Numbered from the stretch's first letter, positions 1 to 6,027 are shown. The stretch: 6,742 bases of DNA from JBGQJN01 sp964423175 (GCA_964423175.1 CAYRDM010000031.1:1-6742), one strand, 5' to 3'. Notes: generated by a model from the sequence alone, not told the origin. Translations and numbers: made by a program.

Positions 1-562
1 AGAAGCAGAGACTCAAGATGAAATAGGTGTTGCGACTGGTCTTGCCTGGACTCCCGTTGGCGGCGAGGTTTTGTCTATTGAGGCCTCGAAGATGCCAGGC
101 CGTGGCAAACTTTTGCTTACGGGTCATCTTGGAGAAGTGATGAGAGAGTCTGTTCATGCCGCGCTGAGTTATGCGAGATCAAAAGCGGCTAAACTTGGTA
201 TAAAAAACGATTTTTATAAAGAAGATGTTCATGTGCATGTGCCTTCTGGCGCTATTCCCAAAGATGGGCCCTCCGCTGGTGCCGCCATGGCGACAGTTTT
301 GATTTCTTTGTTTACTCAAAAGCCAGTTCGTAAAGATGTCGGTATGACGGGGGAGATAACACTCAGAGGCAAGATTTTGGAAATTGGCGGTGTTAAAGAA
401 AAAGTTCTGGCAGCTCACAGGGCAGGCCTTAAGGTAATTATTCTTCCGGAAGCAAATAAAAAAGATGTTCAAGAAGATATACCGCCAGAAATTCGCAGAG
501 ATCTTAAATTTAACTTTGTTAAAAATATAGACGAGGTCCTCAAAATTGCGCTCAAGTCTTAA
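1..562 (+). CDS. lon: ATP-dependent Lon protease, C-terminal proteolytic domain (5' partial)
   Basis: This is the 3' end of a Lon (La) protease gene; the frame is open from base 2 (base 1 ends the preceding codon), and 186 codons are visible before TAA. Lon is a cytosolic AAA+ protease that unfolds and degrades damaged or regulatory proteins. The visible part is the Ser-Lys dyad domain. It starts with IGVATGLAWTPVGGEVL, followed by PGRGKLLLTGHLGEVM as in bacterial LonA. The catalytic serine lies in PKDGPSAG (codon 272-274) and the catalytic lysine in GGVKEK (second K, codon 401-403). They are 43 residues apart, the same spacing as S679/K722 of E. coli Lon. GMTGEITLRG and the HRAGLKVIILPEANKKD strand are also present. 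The protein ends soon after EVLKIALKS with no long tail. The N-terminal substrate and AAA+ domains lie outside the window. No rho-independent terminator is visible before the next promoter. Confidence 0.97.
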   Translation, partial: EAETQDEIGVATGLAWTPVGGEVLSIEASKMPGRGKLLLTGHLGEVMRESVHAALSYARSKAAKLGIKNDFYKEDVHVHVPSGAIPKDGPSAGAAMATVLISLFTQKPVRKDVGMTGEITLRGKILEIGGVKEKVLAAHRAGLKVIILPEANKKDVQEDIPPEIRRDLKFNFVKNIDEVLKIALKS

Positions 563-573
563 GAACTATTTCA

Positions 574-602
574 TTGACAGAATAATGGTTTTGTTATATA
601 AA
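574..602 (+). promoter_or_regulatory. Sigma70-type promoter for the 165-aa membrane protein gene
   Basis: A perfect -35 box TTGACA (574-579) is followed after exactly 17 bases by TATAAA (597-602), a 5/6 match to the -10 consensus. The predicted transcript start is near 609, giving a leader of about 35 nt before the GTG at 644. It sits in the only gap between lon and the next gene, so it gives that gene expression independent of lon. The assignment rests on consensus matching only. Confidence 0.75.
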
Positions 603-633
603 TATATAAACCAACTTCGGATCTTTTAAAAAT

Positions 634-638
634 AGGAG
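634..638 (+). promoter_or_regulatory. Shine-Dalgarno site deciding a GTG start
   Basis: AGGAG lies 5 nt upstream of GTG (644-646). There is no in-frame ATG nearby, so this site supports GTG as the true start of the 165-aa protein. Confidence 0.75.
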
Positions 639-643
639 TTTTT

Positions 644-1141
644 GTGAAAGAGGCATTTAAGAAAAACTTCCTGGATTTTTACAGTTTTTTTATTAGTTTA
701 ATTTGCCTTGCAAATTTAGTTTTGGCTGCGGGAGCCGGTTTCAACGTTGTTAGAGTGATGATATTTCTGGGAATTAAAAATGTTTTTTTGTTCAGTTTGT
801 TGTTTTTCGGGCTGCTGTTCATACTGGGTTTTATCGAATTTTTTGCTCACTTTGATTGGTCTTCAGAGGGCTGGTGGGCAAATGTATTAGTAGGGTTTAA
901 GAATTTACTCTGGCTGTGTTTTTCGACGCTTTTATTTCTGGGAGTAGAAAATAGTAAATTTTCTAGAGAATCAAAGGACGCATTGTTTTATCTTGCAGTC
1001 TGGTTGGTTTTTTCTAATTTGCCGTTCTTCGTTATTCACTGTGCTCTATGTTCATCTGCTGTGAGATCTAGGTTTCGTTTTTTAATTAAAATTATCTCAT
1101 ACCAACAGGCGAAAGAGGCCGAGACAGTTATTCAGGGTTAA
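644..1141 (+). CDS. Uncharacterised four-helix membrane protein (165 aa)
   Basis: I do not recognise this protein. It starts at GTG with a good AGGAG site 5 nt upstream and a consensus promoter ahead. Hydrophobic segments at about residues 12-30, 46-67, 82-101 and 112-136 predict four membrane helices. The N-terminus is basic (MKEAFKKN), which suggests an inside orientation. Between helices 2 and 3 there is an aromatic, acidic loop (FFAHFDWSSEGWW). Helix 4 ends in a CALC pair of cysteines (C133, C136), followed by a basic stretch (RSRFRFLIKI) that could lie along the cytoplasmic membrane face. No catalytic motif or named family is apparent. Its neighbours, lon upstream and an MgtC-family gene downstream on a separate promoter, give no firm clue to its role. 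Coding is well supported by the start signals and the long membrane-protein frame; function is unknown. Confidence 0.8.
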   Translation: MKEAFKKNFLDFYSFFISLICLANLVLAAGAGFNVVRVMIFLGIKNVFLFSLLFFGLLFILGFIEFFAHFDWSSEGWWANVLVGFKNLLWLCFSTLLFLGVENSKFSRESKDALFYLAVWLVFSNLPFFVIHCALCSSAVRSRFRFLIKIISYQQAKEAETVIQG

Positions 1142-1160
1142 CCCGGTTTTATTTTTTTTT
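1135..1160 (+). terminator. Possible weak terminator at the end of the 165-aa gene
   Basis: GGGTTAACCC is a perfect palindrome spanning the TAA stop (1139-1141). It is followed by GG and a T-rich run (four T, A, nine T) ending at 1160. Folded, it gives only three G-C pairs around a TTAA loop, which is short for intrinsic termination. The T-tract is the main support. Confidence 0.3.
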
Positions 1161-1178
1161 GATTACTAACTGTTACTA

Positions 1179-1207
1179 TTGTGTTGATTTTCCTTATTGT
1201 TTAAAAT
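1179..1207 (+). promoter_or_regulatory. Predicted promoter placing transcription start at the mgtC-like ATG
   Basis: TAAAAT (1202-1207) matches the -10 consensus at 5/6 positions. A poor -35 (TTGTGT, 1179-1184) lies 17 bases upstream. Exactly 7 bases separate the -10 from the ATG at 1215, so transcription would begin at or within a base of that ATG and make a leaderless mRNA. An alternative is the extended -10 TGTTACTAT at 1171-1179, which would give a short leader of about 29 nt. Confidence 0.45.
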
Positions 1208-1214
1208 TAAGCAT

Positions 1215-1697
1215 ATGATTACAAATACAGATTTACTTATTCGTTTGTTACTTGCCAGCGGTCTGGGAGGAGTTATCGGTTTAGAAAGAGAGAGATCTCA
1301 CAAAGTGGCAGGTTTGAGAACTCACACGCTTGTGGCACTAGGTTCCGCATTGCTCGCTATTATCTCTATTTATCTTTTTGAGAAATTTCCTTCGGTAAAT
1401 GGCGTGACCGGCTTCGACTATCACCTCATAGCGAACATAATAGTCGGTATTGGTTTTATTGGCGGGGGAGCAATTATCAGAGATGGTTCGAGAGTCGTTG
1501 GAACTACAACCGCAGCTTCTTTGTGGCTTGTAGCCGCGATTGGCATCGCTTCTGGAGTCGGATTTATTTATGGAGCTTTAATATCTGCGGCGGTGGCATA
1601 TGTTGTTTTGACTCTTTTGTGGCAAGTGGAGAAGAGTTTTATTAGAAAAGTTCCATATAACCATCTTGATGAAAAAGAGCACGAACACGAATCTTAA
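1215..1697 (+). CDS. MgtC/SapB family membrane protein, short form (160 aa)
   Basis: This is an inner-membrane protein of the MgtC/SapB family. Salmonella MgtC is known for roles in low-Mg2+ growth, intramacrophage survival and F-ATPase control; most other members have no proven function. Family signatures are clear: GLERE (22-26), AGLRTHTLVALGSA (32-45), GIGFIGGGAIIRDG (78-91) and VGTTTAASLW (95-104). Five hydrophobic segments are predicted at about 6-23, 35-56, 70-89, 97-113 and 116-137. At 160 aa it holds only the membrane domain and lacks the soluble C-terminal domain of the roughly 230-aa MgtC; it ends in a short charged tail, HLDEKEHEHES. I chose ATG 1215 over TTG 1197 because the family normally starts just before this first helix, neither start has a Shine-Dalgarno site, and a -10 element overlaps the TTG extension. 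It probably heads a unit with the permease 25 nt downstream. Confidence 0.9.
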   Translation: MITNTDLLIRLLLASGLGGVIGLERERSHKVAGLRTHTLVALGSALLAIISIYLFEKFPSVNGVTGFDYHLIANIIVGIGFIGGGAIIRDGSRVVGTTTAASLWLVAAIGIASGVGFIYGALISAAVAYVVLTLLWQVEKSFIRKVPYNHLDEKEHEHES

Positions 1698-1722
1698 AAT
1701 ATTTGTGAGTATTTAAAGCGCC

Positions 1723-2856
1723 ATGTCTAAAAGAAAATTTTGGTATGCGGTAGCTACCTTGGTCGGCTCTACAATAGGAGTCGGTATATACGGGATACCG
1801 TTTGCTTTCCAAAAAGCTGGCCTCGGAGTCGGTTTTTTGTTTTTAGTTTGTTTGGTGGCACTCGTTTTATTGAGCAATCTTTTGTACGGGGAGTTGATAC
1901 TAAGAACCCATGAAAGACACCAGCTCATTGGTTATACAAACAAATATTTGGGCAAATTTGCCGGCAAACTCAATCTTCTAACTTTTATGTTAGGTGCTTT
2001 CGGCGCTTTGATAGGCATATTGGTTGTTATCGGAAACTTTTTGGTTGGTCTAACATCTCCGGTTTTTGGCTTGTCTCCGGTTGTATACAGTACTTTGTTT
2101 TTAATTTTTGCCGGATTTTTTATATTTCGTGGCAGAAGAAGTATTTCTCGTTTTGATCTTGGGGCAATGCTTGTTGCAATTATAACCGTTTTGTTAATAG
2201 TTTTTTTGGGCGTGAGACATATCGATTTAACAAATTTTACTTTGGCTAATAAAAGTTTTTGGTTTTTACCTTTCGGTGTGATTCTTTTTGCAGTGAATGG
2301 AATGTCGGGGATTCCTTTAACTAGGGAAACTCTTGCTGGAAATGAAGGCAAATTAAAGAAGGTTTTAATTGTTGGTAGCATAATTCCAGCGCTTATCTAT
2401 CTGGTTTTTGCTGTCGTTGTTGTTGGAATTTCGGGCGAGACGACAACCCCAGATGCTATTTCTGGCCTGCTTTCATATTTAGGAAATTGGGTGATTATCG
2501 TTGGTTCTTTTTTGGGACTTTTGACATCCTCAACGATATTTTTAAATTTAGCGACTGCCTTGAAAGAATCTTTTCAGGAGGATTTCCATTTTGGGAAGGG
2601 CACTTCTTTTATTATGACGGTTATACCGCCATATTTGCTTTTTATCTCCGGTATAAGGAATTTTATAGATATTATTGGGTTGGTCGGTGGTGTTGCGATT
2701 AGTATCGAGACGATAATATTAATATTCCTTTACGCCAAGGTTAGAAAAGAAGGTGATCGTATACCAGAGTATTCCGTGCGCTTACCAATGCCGGTTCTTT
2801 ATTTTATGATGTTTATTTTTGCTGCCGGCGCTGTCTATACACTAATAATTAAGTAA
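1723..2856 (+). CDS. APC-superfamily amino acid permease, aromatic amino acid permease-like
   Basis: This is a 377-aa polytopic transporter with about 11 predicted helices (roughly 7-30, 34-57, 83-108, 119-136, 145-164, 180-195, 213-236, 252-277, 296-310, 313-337 and 354-375). Helix 1 contains GSTIGVGIYGIPFAFQKAG (15-33). This is the glycine-rich unwound segment typical of APC-fold symporters, and GIYGIPFAF resembles the tryptophan/tyrosine permease (HAAAP) branch. In APC members this break binds the amino-acid backbone. Substrate cannot be read from the sequence; aromatic or other neutral amino acids are the best guess. NGMSGIPLTRE (192-202) is a second helix-break-like stretch. The ATG start is 25 nt after the mgtC-like gene and has no good Shine-Dalgarno site, so translation may depend on upstream ribosomes. 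It is followed after only 5 nt by the Wzy_C-like gene, so co-transcription is likely. For an auxotrophic organism, uptake of amino acids would be a reasonable role (inference). Confidence 0.85.
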   Translation: MSKRKFWYAVATLVGSTIGVGIYGIPFAFQKAGLGVGFLFLVCLVALVLLSNLLYGELILRTHERHQLIGYTNKYLGKFAGKLNLLTFMLGAFGALIGILVVIGNFLVGLTSPVFGLSPVVYSTLFLIFAGFFIFRGRRSISRFDLGAMLVAIITVLLIVFLGVRHIDLTNFTLANKSFWFLPFGVILFAVNGMSGIPLTRETLAGNEGKLKKVLIVGSIIPALIYLVFAVVVVGISGETTTPDAISGLLSYLGNWVIIVGSFLGLLTSSTIFLNLATALKESFQEDFHFGKGTSFIMTVIPPYLLFISGIRNFIDIIGLVGGVAISIETIILIFLYAKVRKEGDRIPEYSVRLPMPVLYFMMFIFAAGAVYTLIIK

Positions 2857-2861
2857 TTTAA

Positions 2862-4199
2862 ATGAGAAAATTTGAAAGAGCCTTATTTCTTTTTTTTGTT
2901 TTTTGCATACCTTTTCAGTCGAGGCTGATTTTGCATAAATGGACCCAGCCTTTTAACCAATGGACCTCTCTTTATTTTTACGGGGTAGATTTATTGCTAA
3001 TTGTTATTTTTTTGTCGTGGTTTTTGAGGTCTTTGAAGAATCACGAACTTGTTATAAAAAAGTGTGATTTTAATTTAGGGTTATTTTTGAATCCCACTGT
3101 TTGGTTGCAAGGGTTTTTTATCATTTCTGCTATTTCTGTTTTAAACGCGGGTATTGTTTCTTTGGCGCTATATCAACTTTTGAGATTGGCAGAATTTATC
3201 GCTGTTTATTTTTATTTTAAAAGTAATTTGGGTGTGTTTATAAAAATTAAGGATTTTCTACTGGTCATCATTTGTTCAGCGTTTTTTCAGGCGCTTATCG
3301 CAATTTTCCAATATCTTCGACAATCGAGCTTGGGGTTTAGGATTTTAGGAGAGAGCCCCATTTCGGTTAATGTGACTGGGGTAGCCGTATTTATTGCAAA
3401 TGGTCAGAAATACCTGCGCTCTTATGGAACTACTCCCCACCCTAATATTCTTGCCGCCTGGCTAATGGTCGGAATATTTTCTTTTTGTGCTTTTTATCTT
3501 TTTTATTTTAAAAAAGAATCAGGGAGGAATGATATGGGTATTCTTTCGGTCTTGCCGTTTTTATTGTTTGGCTTTCTCTACACCTATTCCAGAGTAATTA
3601 TTGGTCTTTGCGTATTGGGATTGTTGGTTTACTTTTTTATTTTTTACATTCGGCAAGAGCATAAAACCTATCTAAATTTGAAGAAAAGATTTTTGTTTTT
3701 AATTTTAACTTTTATTATAACTTTTTCAGCTTTTGCCGGCGCGTATTGGCCTCAAATACTCTCTCGGATTCACATATCTTCCCAAGAGGAGGCGGTGACG
3801 CAAAGAGCCTTCTTTAATAGGGTTGCTGAATCTGTTGCTACCTCACACCCCTTTTTTGGAATTGGCATAGGTCAGTTTGTTGCTAATTTTATTTTTAAAT
3901 TAAAACATTTGCCCGCAATTACATATCAACCCGTACACAACATCTATCTTTTAATAGCTAGCGAGACAGGTTTTATCGGACTATTTTTGTTTGTTTTATT
4001 TTTATTTTTTTCTTTTTTGGGTTTTATAAGACGAACTCAGTTGGCACACCCCGCGGATTTATTAATTTTGATTATCTCGCTAGCGTTTTTGATTACAGGT
4101 TTTTTTGATCATTTTTTGTGGACTTCTCAACAGGGGAGTTTGGTGCTTTGGATTACTATGGCATTTTTAAATTTTAAATCGATTCCTGGATTTGACTGA
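2862..4199 (+). CDS. O-antigen ligase / polymerase family membrane protein (Wzy_C)
   Basis: This is a 445-aa polytopic membrane protein with features of the WaaL/Wzy/PglL superfamily, whose members move lipid-linked glycans to an acceptor or polymerise repeat units on the outer face of the membrane. Signatures include SYGTTPHPNILAAWL (187-201, the family's 'G.. HPN.LA' element), YTYSR (240-244), and VTQR (312-315) in the large external loop. SHPFFGIGIGQF (328-339) and QPVHNIYLLIASETGFIGL (356-374) follow. H359 is at the position of the conserved functional histidine of ligases. About 11-12 helices are predicted, with the long loop at about 296-355. Whether it is a ligase, a polymerase or a protein O-glycosyltransferase cannot be decided. 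No glycosyltransferase or flippase genes are in the window, so it is an orphan here. The ATG lies 5 nt after the permease stop with no Shine-Dalgarno site, suggesting translational coupling. The TGA stop overlaps the next gene's -35 box. Confidence 0.9.
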   Translation: MRKFERALFLFFVFCIPFQSRLILHKWTQPFNQWTSLYFYGVDLLLIVIFLSWFLRSLKNHELVIKKCDFNLGLFLNPTVWLQGFFIISAISVLNAGIVSLALYQLLRLAEFIAVYFYFKSNLGVFIKIKDFLLVIICSAFFQALIAIFQYLRQSSLGFRILGESPISVNVTGVAVFIANGQKYLRSYGTTPHPNILAAWLMVGIFSFCAFYLFYFKKESGRNDMGILSVLPFLLFGFLYTYSRVIIGLCVLGLLVYFFIFYIRQEHKTYLNLKKRFLFLILTFIITFSAFAGAYWPQILSRIHISSQEEAVTQRAFFNRVAESVATSHPFFGIGIGQFVANFIFKLKHLPAITYQPVHNIYLLIASETGFIGLFLFVLFLFFSFLGFIRRTQLAHPADLLILIISLAFLITGFFDHFLWTSQQGSLVLWITMAFLNFKSIPGFD

Positions 4200-4223
4200 C
4201 TCAGCCTGGTATCGTATTATAAT
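4192..4223 (+). promoter_or_regulatory. Promoter for the DUF5658-like gene, overlapping the upstream stop codon
   Basis: TTGACT (4192-4197, 5/6 to the -35 consensus) is followed after 17 bases by TATTAT (4215-4220, 5/6). A perfect TATAAT overlaps it at 4218-4223. The start of transcription would be about 4227-4230, leaving a 36-39 nt leader that carries the strong Shine-Dalgarno site. The -35 overlaps the TGA of the upstream gene. No terminator separates the two genes, so read-through is also possible. Confidence 0.65.
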
Positions 4224-4253
4224 TTGACTTGATAGTTATTTGAAAAATTAGAA

Positions 4254-4261
4254 AAAGGAGG
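4254..4261 (+). promoter_or_regulatory. Strong Shine-Dalgarno site deciding a TTG start
   Basis: AAAGGAGG is the best Shine-Dalgarno match in the window. Its last G is 4 nt before TTG 4266-4268, which is slightly tight. An ATG directly abutting it (4262-4264) has no spacing and opens only a short frame in another phase, so TTG is preferred. Confidence 0.75.
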
Positions 4262-4265
4262 ATGA

Positions 4266-4625
4266 TTGCTATTTGTTTTGGCACTCGTATACATGTTCTT
4301 TTGTATTGTTGCTAATGCGTTATGGAAAAACGAAATCAATTCCATTTCTCCTATTTATTTTTGGGCCTCGTTTGTAATCTTAAATATTTTGGACGCTCAC
4401 AGCACTTTTTGTTTTTTGAAAAAAGGATATAAAGAAGGGAACCCATTCATGCGGTTTTCTATAGAAAAACTCGGTACTTTGCCTGGTTTGACAATTCCAA
4501 AAATCATTTGCATACCCCTTGCAATCTGGTTTTTTAAAGATAACATCTCGTTCTTGGGTTTCAACCTGCTTTTAATTATTATAGTATTTTTTAATTACAA
4601 ATTAGTTTTAAAACCGCCTGTTTGA
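4266..4625 (+). CDS. DUF5658-like small membrane protein (119 aa)
   Basis: This is a small integral membrane protein with about four helices (roughly 1-18, 30-51, 74-90 and 95-113). The segment between helices 2 and 3 carries a recognisable pattern: NILDAHSTFCFLKKGYKEGNP (N40, D43, T47, G54, E57, N59, P60), then an M two residues later. This resembles the 'D...T.......G..E.NP.M' signature of the DUF5658 family, a widespread group of unknown function. The polar residues N40, D43, E57 and N59 sit at membrane boundaries and could form a functional site, but this is inference. The start is TTG, supported by a strong AAAGGAGG site 4 nt away; no upstream ATG is in frame. It has its own promoter and its stop codon lies inside the terminator hairpin, so it is a tightly packed single-gene unit. 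The family assignment is from memory of the motif and is less sure than the coding call. Confidence 0.75.
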   Translation: MLFVLALVYMFFCIVANALWKNEINSISPIYFWASFVILNILDAHSTFCFLKKGYKEGNPFMRFSIEKLGTLPGLTIPKIICIPLAIWFFKDNISFLGFNLLLIIIVFFNYKLVLKPPV

Positions 4626-4635
4626 CGGTTTTTTT
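4610..4635 (+). terminator. Rho-independent terminator embracing the DUF5658-like stop codon
   Basis: AAAACCG (4610-4616) pairs with CGGTTTT (4626-4632) around a 9-nt loop, and the T run extends to 4635. The last codons and the TGA stop (4623-4625) lie in the stem and loop. Confidence 0.75.
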
Positions 4636-4704
4636 ATTTGAATTTAACAATTTTTAGAGCGCTTTTATTCATGTGGACAATTCATGGTAAAAATACGGAT
4701 TATG

Positions 4705-4713
4705 TGCTATATT
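4705..4713 (+). promoter_or_regulatory. Extended -10 promoter of the subtilase gene
   Basis: TG (4705-4706), one base, then TATATT (4708-4713, 5/6) forms an extended -10. No good -35 lies at the right distance (TGGACA at 4674-4679 is too far upstream). Transcription would start near 4720, about 5 nt before the ATG at 4725. No Shine-Dalgarno site is present. Confidence 0.5.
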
Positions 4714-4724
4714 AGATAAACCCC

Positions 4725-5972
4725 ATGAATACTATTAGAAAAGTAGGTTTTTGTTTAATTTTAGGCGCTTTTTTGGTCTTATCTCCAGTTGCCAAAGCAG
4801 AAGGCGACAGCGGCAGATATTTCATTAAAAGCACCAAGGGCTTTTGGAAAAACACCCTTGGCGTTAGACATAATTTTGACGACGGTTTCACTACGGATGC
4901 GACTGACTTCCAGTTAAGATTGGCAAGGGTTTTCGGCGTTGATATAGAGGCCGTGCCTGTTTTACAAATTTTACCAAATGAACTTGCTACGAATTCTCAA
5001 CCGAGCCCAACACCGGTAATCTCTCCTAACCCTACGCCTGTTTTGAAAAGCATAAAAGGTAAGGGCGGGGTGTTGCGTTATTTGCCATCTGACCAAACTC
5101 CTTGGGGAGTAGAGACCATGTATAATGATTCTAATATCAATTCCACCAACGGCGGTGTTAATGTAAATGTTGCCGTTCTGGATACTGGTGTTTTGACTTC
5201 TCATCCAGACTTGAGCAGAAGAATTTCACAGTGTAAGGATTTTACTAATCCGAAAGCTCCTATGGTTGATGGAAAATGTGAAGATAAAAATGGTCACGGT
5301 ACTCACGTTTCAGGAATAATAGCAGCTGATTCCGGCTCTGACGGCAAGGGTATTTATGGCGTCGCTCCTCAGGCAAAAATATTTGCCTACAAGGTTTGCG
5401 GCGCAAATGGATCTTGCTATGCGGATGACATTGCCTCCGGAATTTATGATGCGGTAAAGCAGGGCGCTAATATAATTAATATGAGTTTCGGTTCTGACCA
5501 AGAATCGTCTTTGATTCGGGATGCTGTAAGTTACGCTTCATCTCAGGGGGTTTTGCTTGTTGCTGCGTCTGGAAATGACGGACCTTTTCAGGACAGCATA
5601 GATTATCCAGCGGCTTACTCCTCAGTAATAGCTGTTGGAGCCGTAAATCAATCTAGGAATGTAACTGACTGGAGTTCTCGGGGTGCTAACTCATTAACAA
5701 ACCCTTCAACAATAGATGACCATGATTTAGAGTTTGTCGCTCCGGGCGATTATATCGAGTCGACATGGAACAATAACGCATATTATATTCTTTCAGGAAC
5801 ATCAATGGCTTCTCCTTTCGTGGCCGGTTTAGCTGCTAAGTATTGGCAGAGCTCGGCAATAGATAAGGCCGGCGCTACTCGTGATTTACTTCATTCTCTC
5901 GCCAGTACTGAAGGCTTGTCTCCGGTAGGCGACGTTGATGCGTTTGGGCTGGGTCTTCCTCAAGTTCAATAA
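4725..5972 (+). CDS. Secreted subtilisin-like serine protease (peptidase family S8)
   Basis: This is a 415-aa secreted endopeptidase. A Sec signal peptide is clear: MNTIRK, a hydrophobic core (7-22) and a likely cut after AKA (A25|E26). Residues 31-85 look like a shortened inhibitor-I9 propeptide (YFIKSTKG, then VRHNFDDGFTTD, then LARVFGVDIEAVPVL). Next comes a Pro/Ser/Thr linker at 90-107. The catalytic domain begins near PWGVETMY (126). The triad is complete: D153 in VAVLDTGV, H191 in NGHGTHVSG and S360 in SGTSMASP, with oxyanion-hole N284 in AASGNDG. Four cysteines lie in the mature domain (170, 185, 225, 231); the latter two, in KVCGANGSCYADD, and the former pair could form two disulfides, fitting an extracytoplasmic enzyme. 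The chain ends 55 residues after the catalytic serine with no membrane or cell-wall anchor, so release to the outside is likely. It is a monocistronic unit between two terminators. Substrate is unknown; nutrient acquisition or host-surface processing are possibilities only. Confidence 0.96.
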   Translation: MNTIRKVGFCLILGAFLVLSPVAKAEGDSGRYFIKSTKGFWKNTLGVRHNFDDGFTTDATDFQLRLARVFGVDIEAVPVLQILPNELATNSQPSPTPVISPNPTPVLKSIKGKGGVLRYLPSDQTPWGVETMYNDSNINSTNGGVNVNVAVLDTGVLTSHPDLSRRISQCKDFTNPKAPMVDGKCEDKNGHGTHVSGIIAADSGSDGKGIYGVAPQAKIFAYKVCGANGSCYADDIASGIYDAVKQGANIINMSFGSDQESSLIRDAVSYASSQGVLLVAASGNDGPFQDSIDYPAAYSSVIAVGAVNQSRNVTDWSSRGANSLTNPSTIDDHDLEFVAPGDYIESTWNNNAYYILSGTSMASPFVAGLAAKYWQSSAIDKAGATRDLLHSLASTEGLSPVGDVDAFGLGLPQVQ

Positions 5973-5999
5973 AAATCACCCACGTGGGTGATTTTTATT
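5968..5999 (+). terminator. Terminator: 32-bp perfect palindrome
   Basis: The two 16-base arms are exact reverse complements, centred between 5983 and 5984. The hairpin core is ATCACCC/GGGTGAT with an ACGT loop, flanked by A-run and T-run. It spans the protease stop codon (5970-5972). Being symmetric it could also stop transcription from the other strand, although all genes seen here point the same way. Confidence 0.92.
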
Positions 6000-6011
6000 A
6001 TATATTTTCTC

Positions 6012-6020
6012 TGGTATAAT
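6012..6020 (+). promoter_or_regulatory. Consensus extended -10 promoter, leaderless start of the half-MFS gene
   Basis: TGGTATAAT is a perfect extended -10 (TG, one base, TATAAT at 6015-6020). Exactly 7 bases separate it from the ATG at 6028, so the predicted transcript begins at the start codon. The -35 region coincides with the T-rich end of the upstream terminator and has no consensus hexamer. There is no room for a Shine-Dalgarno site. Confidence 0.75.
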
Positions 6021-6027
6021 TATTTTT

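Noticed and set aside
179..472. 97-codon minus-strand frame inside lon
   Set aside because: It is antisense to highly conserved Lon residues including the catalytic serine and lysine, and has no start signals or family match.
1124..1173. Inverted repeat ACAGTTA (1124-1130) / TAACTGT (1167-1173)
   Set aside because: Seven bases with a 36-base gap is expected by chance in AT-rich DNA and it frames no recognised element.
1197..1214. TTG start extending the MgtC-like protein by six residues
   Set aside because: It has no Shine-Dalgarno site, adds residues not typical of the family, and overlaps the predicted -10 element; ATG 1215 fits better.
1932..2381. 149-codon open frame on the minus strand
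   Set aside because: It lies wholly inside the permease gene, its translation is Lys/Pro-rich without any recognisable motif, and it is explained as the antisense of a hydrophobic coding sequence.
2487..2702. 71-codon plus-strand frame inside the permease gene
   Set aside because: It is a shifted reading of the permease; the permease frame stays open and membrane-like throughout, so there is no sign of a frameshift.
4197..4625. TGA read as an amino acid (Gracilibacteria-type code)
   Set aside because: Ending at TGA gives products of sensible length; one TGA lies within a terminator hairpin and the other overlaps a promoter, and no gene needs TGA as sense.
4674..4679. TGGACA as -35 box for the subtilase gene
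   Set aside because: It lies 28 bases from the -10 element, far from the usual 16-18.
5968..5999. Perfect palindrome as a protein-binding operator or mobile-element end
   Set aside because: The GC stem flanked by A and T runs directly at a stop codon is the standard form of an intrinsic terminator, and no second copy is seen in the window.
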